NCBI GenBank assembly: GCA_018287875.1
Contig: JAGVVL010000002.1
Location: forward strand, 434,001 to 498,000
Direction of reading: 5' to 3'
Length of the DNA: 64,000 bases
Source: Nigrospora sphaerica
Taxonomy: Eukaryota; Ascomycota; Sordariomycetes; Amphisphaeriales; Apiosporaceae
Shown here one piece after another: positions 21,150 to 32,393 of this stretch (the stretch's first letter is position 1; every line of letters starts with the position of its first letter). The notes below the pieces were generated by a model. It had not been told where the DNA came from, searched no databases, and saw nothing but the letters and a program-made list of their open reading frames with translations. A program made the translations under genes and the position numbers.

Positions 21150-24100
21150 TGCTCTCGTCTTTCTCTCTCCCTTGGGCAGAAAACGAGGATATGTCGGACG
21201 GTCTCCCTACCTTGACCGCAATCGCACCGTGGGCTGTCGAAGCCTGGGACCCTGCGTTTAAAGAGGAAGTCTCGCAGTCCGATCTTGCCAGTCCTTGCCT
21301 GGACGAGGATCGAGCTCTCCGCCTTATGGAGCCCCTTATGGAGCTTAAGGACATGCTTGTCCGGAGGCTTTTTAGTTATTGCTGGAGCTCGCGATGTCTG
21401 GTTTTGCCGCAGTGTTTAGCTTTGCTGCCATCTCTGGAGCCAGTCCCTCTCCTCGGCCTTGCTTGCCGACTCTCCGGCCAGCCACACGTCTAGCCATCTC
21501 TTACGGTCAGGGACTTCCGGGCCTATCCGTCTGCGCCGTCGAGTCGGCCTTGTTAGGATCCACCTAGCTGCCCTGTCGCATCTAGCTTGGATAAGTGATG
21601 CGATACGCGGCTGTTGGAGCCTCTCTTCCGACGCCGCCACTCTTTTGTTAAGCCATGCGTCTAGGGGCGATACGTAGGCTTCTGTTTCTAGTGTCGTGGC
21701 TGCTGTCGCCTTGAAAGCCCCTGTGACCTTGCGGAGGCACTCGGTCTGGATATCGCCTAGTGTCTTAGCCCTGCTTTTCGAGATGTGGTGGTGCCATTCT
21801 GAGGCTCCATAGCCTATAGCAGACTGCACGACGGCTATGTAGACTTGGCGGGCTCGCTGGAGGGACGCACCCCATGTCGAGGCTGCTATGCGGTCCAGGG
21901 CATAGACCTGCGTTGCCATCTTCTTGGAGATCGACTGGATGTGGGTGTCCCAGCGGAGGCGTCTATCCACCTGGATGCCGAGGACGCGGCAGGAGTCTTC
22001 TGGCTTAATTTCGTGGCCTTCCAGGGCTATTTTCGTGTCCGGACCCTTCCGTCTTCGGGAGAAGTGGACCAAGTGGTATTTCTTAACTGCAAAGGTCATA
22101 CCATGGCTGACTGCCCATTCTTTGCAAACCCTGTGAGCAGCTTCTAGCCGCTTGCAGGTCTGCTCTGGGTCTAAGCCGAAGCCCACGAGGTTCGTGTCGT
22201 CTGCGAAAGCTATGGCAGCTATCCCTGGGACAGCGCGGAGAGCTTTATAAAGACCAGCTGTATAGAGGCAGAAGAGAATAGGTGACAGGGGCGAGCCTTG
22301 CGGAACGCCGGCTGGGACCGGGATCTCATCCGATTCCTGGCCATCGAATAACAGCGTTGTTGATCGGTTAGATAGGAAGCTTCGGATCCAGTTAATAGTC
22401 CATATAGGGACCCTTAACGCTCGTAGGTTAGCGAGGAGCCTTCCATAGTCGACGGAGTCGAAAGCTCCCGAGATATCTAGCGAGAGGAGGGTTGCTGTGC
22501 CCCCATACTTCCAAGCCGTACGAACTAGGTCCGTTAGTAGCCGCAGAGCAGTCTCCGTGGAACGACCTTTCCGGTTACCTATCTGTTCGTCTGGGAGGAG
22601 TCCGTTCTCTTCGGCAAAGCTGGCTAGCCGTTACGCTAGCAGGCTCTCGATCGCCTTGCCCATAGTGTTAAGCAGGGCGATAGGTCTCTATCCGCTGGCT
22701 TGGTGGTACTCGCTCGGCTGCTTTCCTGGTTTCCGAAGGATAACGGTGACTGCTTTCCGGAACGCTCTAGGATAATATCCTATACGCCAGCATGCCTCTG
22801 TTAAAGAGGCTAGAGCTCGGTAAAGTGGCTTTCCTAGACGCTTCAGGAATCCGTTCGGGAGCTGGTCTAGTCTAGGCGCTTTCCATTATCCGGCCTTAGT
22901 AAGGACGTCCTGTACTTGCTCTGTTGTGACCTCGTAATCGATATTAAAAGGCGGTGCGAGCCGGTTTATTGTTCGGAAACCGGTCGGCGTAGCTTTAGGG
23001 GGAGGATAGAACCTTACGCGGAAGGCCTCTGCTTTCTCCTTATGTGTCGTTGCTTCGCCTTGCGGTGTATAGAGCGTGGGGACGGCTAGGGGAAGCGGCG
23101 GCGCGGCCCCTTCAGTTCTGGCCTATCTTGCGATGCTCCAGACACCAGCTGGCTGGCTAGAGGCCTCGTGTAGCATGCTTCTCCAGGTCGATGTTTTCGC
23201 TTTACGGATTGCCTTCTTTTTCGATAGAGATGCTTATCGGAGGGCTCGCTAGGCTGCGTCCGTTCTGTCGGAAAGCCATGTCCGCTGGGCTCTTCTCTCC
23301 TCTTCTATGAACTCCTTTATGTTACGATTCCACCAGGCCTTGCCTCTCCCCTTAGAGCGACGGGGGGGTGCCGCGAGGTCGGCTATTCGGGTTAGCTCTT
23401 TGGTTAACATTTCGGTGTATCCGTCGATCTCTTCTGGTGTCTTAAGTAGCCCTGGCTGCGGTAGGTGTGCCGCTTCTGCCTTCGCTTGGTCGTAATCGGC
23501 TGTTTTCCAGCTGCGTCGCGGTCTATCCTGAGGATCGCTTCGAGTTCCGGCCACGCGTATCACCTGTGGGAGGTGGTCGGATCCAGCATATGGAGCATAC
23601 CCGTCGTACGCAGCCCGGAGATCGTCCGTGGCCCACGCTAGGTCGATCGTAGAGTCTGCGCATCCTTTTCGAGTCCATGTCGGTGTTCCAGGAGGTGTGA
23701 TCAGCTGGAGCCTCCAGGATTCTGCTAGCTGGAGCAGCTTATCGGCCGCTCTATGGGGCCGGACGTTGTATCCTCCCCAGACGGGGTGGTGGACGTTGAA
23801 GTCTCCCACGAGGACTGTTCGTCTTGGCTGGGGTTCGGCATGGAGCGCTTCGATAGCTGGCAGGTCCGATCTGCTGGTGGACCCAGGGGGAGGCGAGTAT
23901 ATGCAGACAACCGTTAGGGGACCGTCAGGTAGCTGGATCGTGAGGTGACACCTGTCTGGCTGCGCCTCGTAAGTCCACTGCGCTGGGGGGTACTTCTTAT
24001 TAATGTAGATGCATGCTCTGCCTCCCTCGGTGGCATAGAGAAGGTAGTACGGAGAGGATCTCGGGCAGTAGGTAGTCGGTATATGCGGGTTCTTCCAGGG

Positions 24101-24210
24101 CTCTTGTATAGCTAGAACGTCGTACTCTTCGTGGATAGCCTCGACCGCCGGTATCTGCGCTTTCTTGCTTTTCCGCGTGTTCTAATGTAGGATCCTTAGA
24201 GCTGTCATTG
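21150..24210 (-). pseudogene. LINE second frame: endonuclease, reverse transcriptase, C-terminal zinc motif
   Basis: Starting near 24200, an AP-endonuclease-like domain is visible (LAIQEPWKNPHIP; VGDFNVHHPVWGG; STIDLAWATDDL). Open coding of 186 codons ends at 23249. From 23250 to 22190 the reverse transcriptase is riddled with stops. It becomes open again at 22186-21416, just after the catalytic FADDTNLVGFG. A C-terminal motif CDCGQGRETVRHILVFCP lies near 21180-21240, typical of Tad/I-type elements. The enzyme cannot be produced from this copy. Confidence 0.85.
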
Positions 24211-24263
24211 GCGGGCGTGGATGCTGTCCTGCGTAGATTCCGGCGTTTCGATATCCATGTCGT

Positions 24264-25569
24264 CTATCGCTTTGTGGGTTCTGCTGCGGGCTCTGCCAGT
24301 GCTTCTAGTACGGCAGCTGGTTGCTCGACGCTTCCGCGGCTGTACTGTCTGCCAGTCTTCGGCTGTTGGCTTAGGGGGTTCTTGCGGGGGCAGTGCGAAT
24401 CCCTTCGGTCTCGTGATATAAGCAGCCTTGGCGATCTGGGCCTGCTCCTGGCGGACTGGGCAGTCCTTAGACCACGCCGTGTGTGGTCCTCGACATGCAG
24501 GACAGCAGTATCGGCTTTGGTTCTCCGTTTCGGGGCATTCTTTATCGTTATGCTTAGTCGAAGAGCAGAGTCCGCACCTTCGTGCGTGACGGCAGACTCG
24601 GGCAATATGTCCGTATCGATAACAGTGGTAGCACTACTTAAGTTGCGCTCCTTCGGCGAAAGGCTCACATAGATAGTACCCGTACTGCCAGATAAGGCCG
24701 TCTTAGCATAGCTGCTCTGCTTACTAAACAGTAGCGACGGCGATATATAGGGTCGTGACCTTCCTGGACGACGTCTTGGCGTTGCGAGGGAGCTTTGCTT
24801 TCAGGATATCGATAGGGCCTCCTGGTTGGTTCCGAAGCTGGGTTCCTAGCTGTCCTAGGTTCGTTTCTGCAGCTTCCTTGTTGATGCCATGGGCTACCAC
24901 CAGGATCTTTCTCTTCTGGATAGAGGCGTTCTCTCCGAAGGCCTCGGCGGTCCAGGCTAGGTCGGCTTCCAAGGCCTGTTTCTCTGCTGTTGTTTTGTAT
25001 GTAACAGCGTAGTCTCCACTGGGGAGCTTCCGAGCTGCTACTGCTGCCTCTCTCCCTGCGGCGGCGTTGATCTTGCGTACGATCTCTGCGTAGGTGCGTC
25101 CTTCTACCTCTGCGGCCTTAACTATGATCTCTCGTTCCTGCCGTGGAGGCAGTGCCTTGGCTGTCTGGGGGGCTCTAGGTGCGGGGGTAGCAGTTATAGT
25201 GGAAGCAGCAGCTGCGTACGTCTTAGGGGCTTTAATGTCTTTATGGATAGCCTGTAGCGTGTTCTCGATGGCGTTGATGCGCTTTTCGATGCTAGTGCAG
25301 CTGTTTGGCCCCTCGGCTGTCTGGGCCGCCTCTAGGATCGGAATGGCGGTCTGGGCGGCTGCGGCTATAGCTGCCATATCCGGTTCACCGGCTAGGAAGC
25401 GTTTGAAGCTGTTGACCGCGCTGCGTATGGCATCTAGACCAGGTCTAGGTGCTGTGAGGCTGCTTGGCGATGGCGTTCTCGAGTCCGGAGGCGATAGCTC
25501 AAGCGGTGGGGCGGGCCGTTGGAGGCTCTCACCACCCGCGCTTTGCCTCGAGGGTGGTGAATCGACCAT
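24264..25569 (-). pseudogene. LINE first frame: Gag-like protein with CCHC knuckles
   Basis: An intact N-terminal portion of 281 codons (25569-24724) has a Pro/Ser-rich start, a helical region and an RNA-binding-like domain. After several in-frame TAG/TAA codons the same frame shows three zinc knuckles: CYHCYRYGHIARVC, CGLCSSTKHNDKEC and CPACRGPHTAWSKDC. Stops between the two parts make it nonfunctional. Confidence 0.82.
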
Positions 25570-25679
25570 TTCTAGGGTAATTGGGGCCCTAGGAACTGTT
25601 TCCGGGCTATCCGGTGGGTTTCAGAGTCGTGGTTGTGAAGTTATCGCCGTGTGGAGTCGGTTTCGAAAAGTTCGTTATT

Positions 25680-25694
25680 GAGATACGTGGTATT
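25680..25694. repeat. LINE target-site duplication, 5' side of LINE
   Basis: This is the exact copy of the 15 bases at 20800-20814. Confidence 0.9.
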
Positions 25695-25898
25695 GTTCGG
25701 CCACGCTACGGAGAGACTCTCCCTCTAGTACCTGTGAAATCGCAGCGGCCAGCGCTAGGTCTTCCACATCTGGCATCATAAGAAAGAGAAGAAGAAGGGA
25801 ATACTATAGATAACTTCATCTTCATTATGGTCGCTCTGGGGCCTAAGATATAGGCAAGTGTTTGCACGGTGTTTAATTGAAGTGTCGTGCTGAGACCA

Positions 25899-25939
25899 TG
25901 GTTCACTAAGGGGCTGGTGCGCAAATGGGTGTCTCACCT
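25899..25939 (-). repeat. Right terminal inverted repeat of Pogo element
   Basis: Its reverse complement begins AGGTGAGACACCC and matches the left repeat over 41 bp. The differences are two C/G, one C/A and two C/T changes. Confidence 0.88.
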
Positions 25940-27450
25940 TATAACGTGAGCTAGAGCCAAGTACCTAGGTTGGTGCTTAGGTAAGTATCCCGTACGCGGG
26001 TACTTGACTTTAGTAATGTTACCCCACTGTTTGACGGGTGGCTGACGGAGGGCCCCGGGGGCAAGGGTTTGTGTACGGGATGTGGCTGGAGAGCGGGAGA
26101 GCAGTGCAGCTCAGGCAAGGTAGCCCTGGTATCCGATATAACTGGGCGGACAGCTTTGCCCGCCAGCCTGGTCCAGCCTGGCGGGTTGTGTGTCCGAGCT
26201 CCCAACGACTTGGATGATCCGCCTCTCCTGCACGACAACCACGACCGGAGTGGCCACCAGCACGGGATGCCGTCACGGCTCTCGCTGACCTTCCCGGGAG
26301 CCCCTAGGCTCCGGGAAGGGAGGCAGCACAAGGCCTTCCGTCAGATTCGGGGCAGCTGCTGTGCTGCAGCCGTCCTCACACACGTTGTTCACCTTCAACG
26401 TTGGCCGGCCAGGCGGGCTATCTCGCTCTCTCGAGGCAACATGCAGCAAGCACCCGGTCTGTCCACCCCTCCGTACCCTCGTTTCGTTTCCCTCCTGGAG
26501 GCCAGCATTGGCAGGATGCTTTCTCTGCATCATTTCCTTCTACCCCCTTCTGATGTCAACTCCAACGCACCGCCAGCGAAGCGTCCCCACGGGCGGGCGT
26601 GATGCCGCCCACCGCCCATGCATCAATCTCATCTGGTGCGATGCTCAGATCGAGTTGCTCTCAGCTGCCCGCCAGCCCGCCAGCCCGCCAGCCCAACCTT
26701 GGCCGGCAGATACGCTAACCCCATAACAGTCTAGCTCCCCCGACAACCCACTCCATCAAAACTTACCTAGCTCAAGAGAGAAGAGAGAAGCCGGAGAAAA
26801 AGAGAGAAAACCCCAGCCAGCCCTGCAGAGAGTCGCTGGCTGGTCGACCCACGGAGCGTGCGACAGGCGAATAGCAGAAGAACCACGCACGGATGGACCG
26901 TCAGCAAAAACAGCCATTTGCCTTCTGGCTTCATCTCGAGCCATTGCGGTCACTGTTGCTTGGGCGCTGGACTACTGCTTGTATGGGAACCTCTTGGTTG
27001 GGCTTCCTGACGCGCTACGCTTAACGCAGCTAGCCCCTGGGTAGCCAATAGCCAGCCGGGCCTGAGAATTTGGAGCTTGGTGCCGCCCCGAGCAGTCACG
27101 CCCAACAGTTGCTGGGAAGCCACCACTGAAGATCACTAACAAACCACTGAAGGCACTGCGCCTACAGGCAGCGGGCTGGGCCTTTGGGGGGGCAGCAGCG
27201 GGGGAGCAATCAGCACCAGCAGTTCGCACATGGACTGCATTGCTGAGCGCGCAAGTTTTCCCACGCGCCGCCATCCGATTTTCTGACGACGCCTCAAGGC
27301 TGCCGACATTCACAACACCAACATCAACAAACATTTCCCCACGGTCATCCATCCCATTTTTACGCGCCACGGCCCCAGGAGTTGTTCTGTTTTCATCCAC
27401 CACCCACCATCCACCACACCCCGACACGCATCCGTGTTCACATTGCCGAA
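25940..27450. other. Intergenic: transposon edge to H2A.Z start
   Basis: No gene is supported. It contains a GA-rich stretch near 26770-26810 and a CA/CC-rich stretch just before the histone start, which is probably its promoter and 5' UTR. Confidence 0.55.
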
Positions 27451-28499
27451 ATGCCTGGCGGAAAGGGAAAATCCTCTGGCGGAAAGAGCTCGGGTGGGAA
27501 GACGGGCGGCCAGGCTGCCGACGGTCCCAAGAAGCAGCAGAGCCACTCGGCTCGCGCTGGTCTGCAGGTAAGTCGGTTTTGACCGAGATTGTGAGGCTCG
27601 TGACTCTGCGACGCCCATCGAGAGCTCGTGGGGAGCTTGGACATGCACCGCATCGCGCCGCACCGCGCCGCACCACAGACACAACAAACGACACACCACC
27701 GATGCCCGCCCGCCGGAGAACCCCTCGCCTCCCCCTTGGATAGCGACGCGTCGCCGACGACAACATGGCCCCTTGACTTCGCCCGGAGAAAAGCCGCCAA
27801 CATCTCCAATGCTTCGTCGTTCGGCGCACGCGCGTGCTTTCGGCGTGCGCCCCGCTCCGATCGAACCATCACGCCCTTGGCCACGCTGGGATTCGATGCC
27901 ACACCCGCACGCACCCGCCTTTTCCGAAGCCATCACGGCCACCACACCACACACCCTACGCCCGCCCGCCACGACCCACGAGCTCTCGATGCGCGACGCT
28001 GCGTTCCCGCCCCCGTGCTATTCCCATGTCGACCCATCTCTGACCATCCACAGTTTCCTTGCGGTCGTGTCAAGCGTTTCTTGAAGCAAAACACCCAGAA
28101 TAAGATGCGCGTGGGCGCCAAGGCCGCCGTCTATGTCACAGCGGTGCTCGAGTATCTGACCGCCGAGGTCCTGGAATTGGCAGGAGTGAGTCATGCCTTC
28201 TTCCCCATTTGCGCGTTGCTGCCTGGCCGCCACAGCCGCTCGTTCGCGCCGCCGCCTCGTCGTGGCCGTGCATCCTGTACCACGTGACACATGACTGATA
28301 AGGGCCTCAGAACGCCGCCAAGGATCTCAAGGTTAAGCGTATCACTCCCCGCCATCTCCAGCTGGCCATCCGTGGTGACGAGGAGCTCGACACATTGATC
28401 CGCGCCACCATCGCCTACGGTGGTGTGCTGCCGCACATCAATCGGGCGCTGCTGCTCAAGGTCGAGCAGAAGAAGAAGGCCAAGGCTGCCGAAGCGTGA
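27451..28499 (+). CDS. HTZ1: Histone variant H2A.Z
   Basis: Three exons (27451-27567, 28054-28185, 28311-28499) encode 145 aa. The N-terminal tail is Gly/Lys/Ser-rich ([17 protein letters not shown]), followed by an H2A fold with [19 protein letters not shown] and the H2A.Z-typical segments [20 protein letters not shown] and [18 protein letters not shown]. The variant-specific C-terminus ([18 protein letters not shown]) separates it from canonical H2A, which would end in an SQ motif. The protein replaces H2A in nucleosomes near promoters. The first intron is unusually long at 486 nt. The gene is the first conserved one after the transposon island. Confidence 0.96.
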
Positions 28500-30672
28500 A
28501 GACGCTGACGAAGCGCCTCTTTGTTTCTTTGCTTTTGGCCAAGGCTTCTATCTGTTGTTGTGGTCGGTTTGGTTCGCGGGATCAGTTTTTCGGTGGAGAA
28601 CAAAAGACTTGCAGGGATTGGATACCGGAAGATTGCGGCCTTTTCGGTCTCTCGGAACCCCACGACCGGCGTCTGCCCAATACAAAAAAAGAAGGACGAG
28701 ACGCATTGCGTCCGGCGGCCGTCCGCCCGGGATGCAGGGGACGTAGTGAAGGATCATCGACTAGGAGGGCTTTCTGGCGGTGAGGCGAGAACAATCGTCG
28801 ACGTCGCTATGCGGGGAGTGACTTGGTGGGAATCTCAGATATCAGACCTCTTGTTATTTTACTCAAACCATCATGGAGGACCGTGGCGTCGGCGATGGCT
28901 TGCCCGCCGCGCGAGGCACTGGGTACTCAGGCACTCCGAAGGGCTTCTCGTCCTCTTTTTTCCTCGCGGCCTCTTATGGGTTTAAATGTACAACACCCCT
29001 TCGCTTCGACCGCTCCCGTCTCGCCCTCACCCCCCGTCGTGCTTCTCGTCCGCTTTAACCGATGGCCTTAATTCGCTGTAGGTTAAGCTGGGATATTTCG
29101 GTTATGGATCCGTCGATCAATCAGAACATGCACGTATGAAAATCCATATGACTGGCCGGTAGACCTCGGCATAAGATGGGCGAACACGGAAAGACTCCAT
29201 CTTTCCGGTCCTCTTTCGTGAAATGGCACGTTTATTCAGGGCTGCGACTGTAGCTTGGTACAGTCACAGGACTCGATCCACGGATGGCGGCTCCCTCACA
29301 CCGGCATGTCCTATCTGGGACCGGGCAAGAGTGGTTTTCTATTTGGACGTGGCTTACTTGGCAGGCCGGCGTGGCATGTCCTCTGGAATGGTCTGCTTCG
29401 CACCCCCCTTCCCCCCAAAGGGAAAAGGCAGGCAGGTATGGTCCAGCTTTGGTGCGAATGTTCTGCTGTGAAGACGAGGGGTGAATCATTTGATGGGGGA
29501 GGCGGTCCAGGTACCGAATGTAAATCTCGGGCCCATGGAGCGGAAAATAAACCCATCACCATGAATATGTGGCGGTGCGTAAGTCCTGTCTCTCTCAAGC
29601 CGACAAAGGGGAGGGGGCAAGTAGTGTGACCTGAATTCTCTATCTCAACCCAAAGGCGTTAGAGCCTATGAACCCCGTGGGTTCATGGAAGAAATTATTC
29701 AAACGTTGTTTCTTCTAGATTGTCTGGGAATGATACCTGTCGTACGATTTCCCCCCGCTATACCTTGTCCTATCGGGGGCTGCAGCGTGCCATTACGCAG
29801 CTATCAAGCATCTGGTAAGCGTATAGAGAATTATGGAGACAATGATATCTTCAGGGGGTTTTTAAGGTTCCTGTTCCGGCATCGGAGACAGCATGTTGGG
29901 AAGGACAAGTGAGAGTACGGTGACTGGCCAAGAACTTGTAGTCGCCCTAGAGACCGCCAGTCGAGGCGGCGTGCGGGGTCTCTATACAACGGAAACGACT
30001 ATTGCTCAGGGGGGGGTTCGACCAGCTTGAGACCGTGCGCTTTCTACCCACGGTCAAAAGGCACCATTGAACCCAGCCGGACCCGTGGCGCACGCAACAA
30101 GCTTTCCCCTTGACCACAATGCTGCGGACTTGAGGTGTTACCGACAGATGCTTTGTATTCCACCTCGGGTGCCGAGCACTGCGTAAGGGTGCTACGTGTT
30201 GGGGGTACAGGAAGGTATTAAGTGACAAACTAAGGGATTAATATGGGACTTGAAGCTCACATGGCGTGCTAGACACCCCCCATAGTATCGAAAATGAATG
30301 GATATCCTAGAGGAATCGGATGTATTTGATTTGATTTGAGATCTTTCCGAGTTGCTTTCATACTTCAGCTAATAGTCGTAAGCGTCGCTTCATATCAATA
30401 GCCATCGAAGCCATTGGGAGTAGGGGGAGAGGGCCCAGTGTTTGATTCCTTTAGCAAGGTTTGGGTATCATGACTGGGCTGCCACTAATCTTCATCCCCT
30501 CGTGGGCAAAAATGACAAGTCCAAAATTGTAACCCTGGGGGTTGGGCTACTTAATGGTATATAAGTCCAACCAAGTTGGGTTCCTGCGTTCCTAGCCGTC
30601 ATACCAGCTGTCGGAATAGGTACAAATTCCGCATTTCCCAGACGCTGCACCTTCCACGCTGGCCATCTCCGA
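28500..30672. other. Intergenic, no gene seen
   Basis: About 2.2 kb lies between H2A.Z and the secreted-protein gene. Open frames are short, without domains or convincing splice partners. Confidence 0.5.
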
Positions 30673-32042
30673 ATGGCGTCCTTTATGCTCCAACTGCTGG
30701 CCACGGCGGTTATTGCGAGCCGGCTCGTCGCGGGTGGTCCAATAATCGGCCTTTGCCCGGACGGCACGTGCCAGGGCTGCCAGGACATAGTCGAGATCGA
30801 GAATGTTGACCATTACCCCTTTTGCGGGCACTGGAACTCTACGGACATTTTGCACAATACAAGCACGCCACTAGCGGAAAATGGGTAAGGAGAAGAAGGG
30901 AGGGAGGAAAACGGCTCTCCCGCTCCCAGGGGAGGCCTAGGAGGCTACAGAACAGGGCGGATTTGCTGATCTCGTGATGGAACATAGCGGATATGCGCCC
31001 TTTCTCAACATACCACAGCCCGATCCCACCTGCAAGATTATCATCCGGAAGCCCACCACCACCGACTTCGCGGCTTGCGGCATCCCCATCGCGGCGTTCC
31101 ACCATTCCGTCTGCATGCAGATGGCGCTCCCTGACCATTTCATGGTGCAGTACTGCTGCGGCGAGGAAGACTGCCTGAAGACAAGCGTCAGCATGAAGAA
31201 GCGCGAATTCCCGAAGACGCGAGACGGCAAGCCGCTGGACCCGTCCACCCGACAGTGCAACAGATCGGGGAGGCTTCAGCGGCGACGGCCCGAGCTTGAC
31301 CACGGGTTCAACCCGGAATACAGGAAGAAGGGGCGAATAGATGTTCCGCCGGCACAGCGGAAACGAATTACCCCGTGGCCGCGCCGGAAGGAAGACTCTG
31401 AAAACTGTCAAGACTGTGACAGCTGGCGTGTTCTACGCGTGTACACGAAACCGAGCGAAATCACAACGACGGTGTCTGATCAGCTCGACGGCAGCACCGA
31501 TGGCGGCCATCTCGACCTTAGCGTCTCGCGTTCCGACGGCTGGAGCTCGTCCGTCAATTGGGGTGCATCAATGAATATAAATAGTCGGAGGAGACAACCT
31601 CCACCGCCAGTCTCACCGAGACCACTTTCACCCCTGGTCTCACCGAGATCAGTTTCACCCCTAGTCTCACCGAGAATAGTCCCATCGTTTCTGGGAGGAG
31701 CTCTAGGAGTTGGACTGAAGAAGCCGCCGTGGCTGCCGAAGGGTAGCACCAACGTGGGAGTGAGCTATAATCACCAATGCTCGATCTCGGACAGCAGGAG
31801 CTTCGGCATCAGCATGCCACCCCACAAATCCGGCCAGATAGCCTTCACCGCCTTCCATCGCTGCGAAATCGGTAAGTCCTCCCCCTAACAGAACCATGGA
31901 GGCCACGGTGCACAGTCCCGCTGACAACACGCCAGGCATCTTCACGTGCAAGGGTCGCCAGCAGGGGCCCCACGAGATATGCCATCCACTGGGTGACGAT
32001 AAACGCCTGTACGGGATATTCCACCTGGTTGTAGGCAACTAG
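30673..32042 (+). CDS. Secreted cysteine-containing protein of unknown function
   Basis: The product is not recognised. Three exons (30673-30884, 30988-31871, 31936-32042) encode 400 aa. Both introns are GT-AG and the phases agree. A signal peptide is clear (MASFMLQLLATAVIASRLVAG, cleavage near residue 21). Next comes a Cys cluster (LCPDGTCQGC), N-glycosylation sequons (NST and NTS), a further Cys-containing region (YCCGEEDC), a basic middle part, and a Pro/Ser repeat block of VSPR units (near residues 270-300, at 31600-31690). A compact C-terminal domain follows, with paired cysteines (YNHQCS, HRCEIG, IFTCKG, EICHPLG). The Cys-bearing ends with a low-complexity middle fit an extracellular or wall-associated protein. 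An effector or lectin-like role is only a guess. Confidence 0.72.
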
Positions 32043-32393
32043 GCGCAGTCCATGCGCTATATAGCAGATGGTCCGGGGAAGAAGTTAGCAGGTCAAGTGT
32101 GGAAAAAGACGGGATGTGTACGAGGGTGACTGACACCAATAACAAATGGGGATTTTAAAAGGGTATCGTAAGTAATCTTTCTTTAATGTACAGACGAGTA
32201 ATAAGTATCATTAATAGGGTGGCCCAAAAAGGAATCTAGTCTATCTGGTATCATGCCGTCTATGTTTCCTATGCCATCCCAATGCTGCCCACCGCTGCCA
32301 TGCAATAACGCCCCCTCCTCCCAGGTTATCTTCCCCGCCTTGGCTCTGTTTCCTCTCCCCCCCCCACCCAAAAACCCTTCCGTTTGGGTGGCC
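32043..32393. other. Short intergenic gap
   Basis: This is the convergent 3' region of the secreted-protein gene and the YWTD gene. Nothing is recognised apart from a C-rich stretch near 32360. Confidence 0.5.

Larger units (their letters stand above)
20815..25679 (-). mobile_element. Tad-like LINE, degenerate, full-length span
   Basis: This non-LTR retrotransposon of about 4.9 kb has its 5' end at 25679 and its 3' end at 20815. It carries a CCHC-containing first frame, an AP-type endonuclease, a reverse transcriptase and a C-terminal Cys/His motif. It ends in an (AAT)n tail on its coding strand. A perfect 15-bp target duplication flanks it. Stops of the TAG/TAA type interrupt both frames. 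Confidence 0.92.
19421..25779 (-). pseudogene. Pogo/Fot1 transposase, broken by stops and a LINE
   Basis: Reading begins at ATGATG (25779). The first part, through GESLRSVAEQYHVSRNTLKR, is a Psq-type helix-turn-helix whose codons continue directly from 25695 into 20814 once the LINE and one target copy are removed. The next part (20800 down to about 20270) has several in-frame stops but still shows a CENP-B-like second HTH and YNVDEVG, equivalent to the first catalytic Asp segment. From 20266 to 19421 an open stretch of 281 codons encodes the rest of the catalytic core (HLILDGHNSHIDDLF; FLPAHCSQVLQPLDLGPF) and a C-terminal coiled region ending in a basic KRRK. Multiple stops and the insertion make it non-autonomous. 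Confidence 0.88.
19129..25939 (-). mobile_element. Fot1/Pogo DNA transposon, split by a LINE
   Basis: It is bounded by 41-bp terminal inverted repeats with about five mismatches and by TA dinucleotides (19127-19128 and 25940-25941), the Tc1/mariner/Pogo target duplication. Without the inserted LINE the element is about 1.93 kb, the usual Fot1 size. It encodes a DDE transposase on the reverse strand, now carrying several in-frame stops. Confidence 0.88.
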
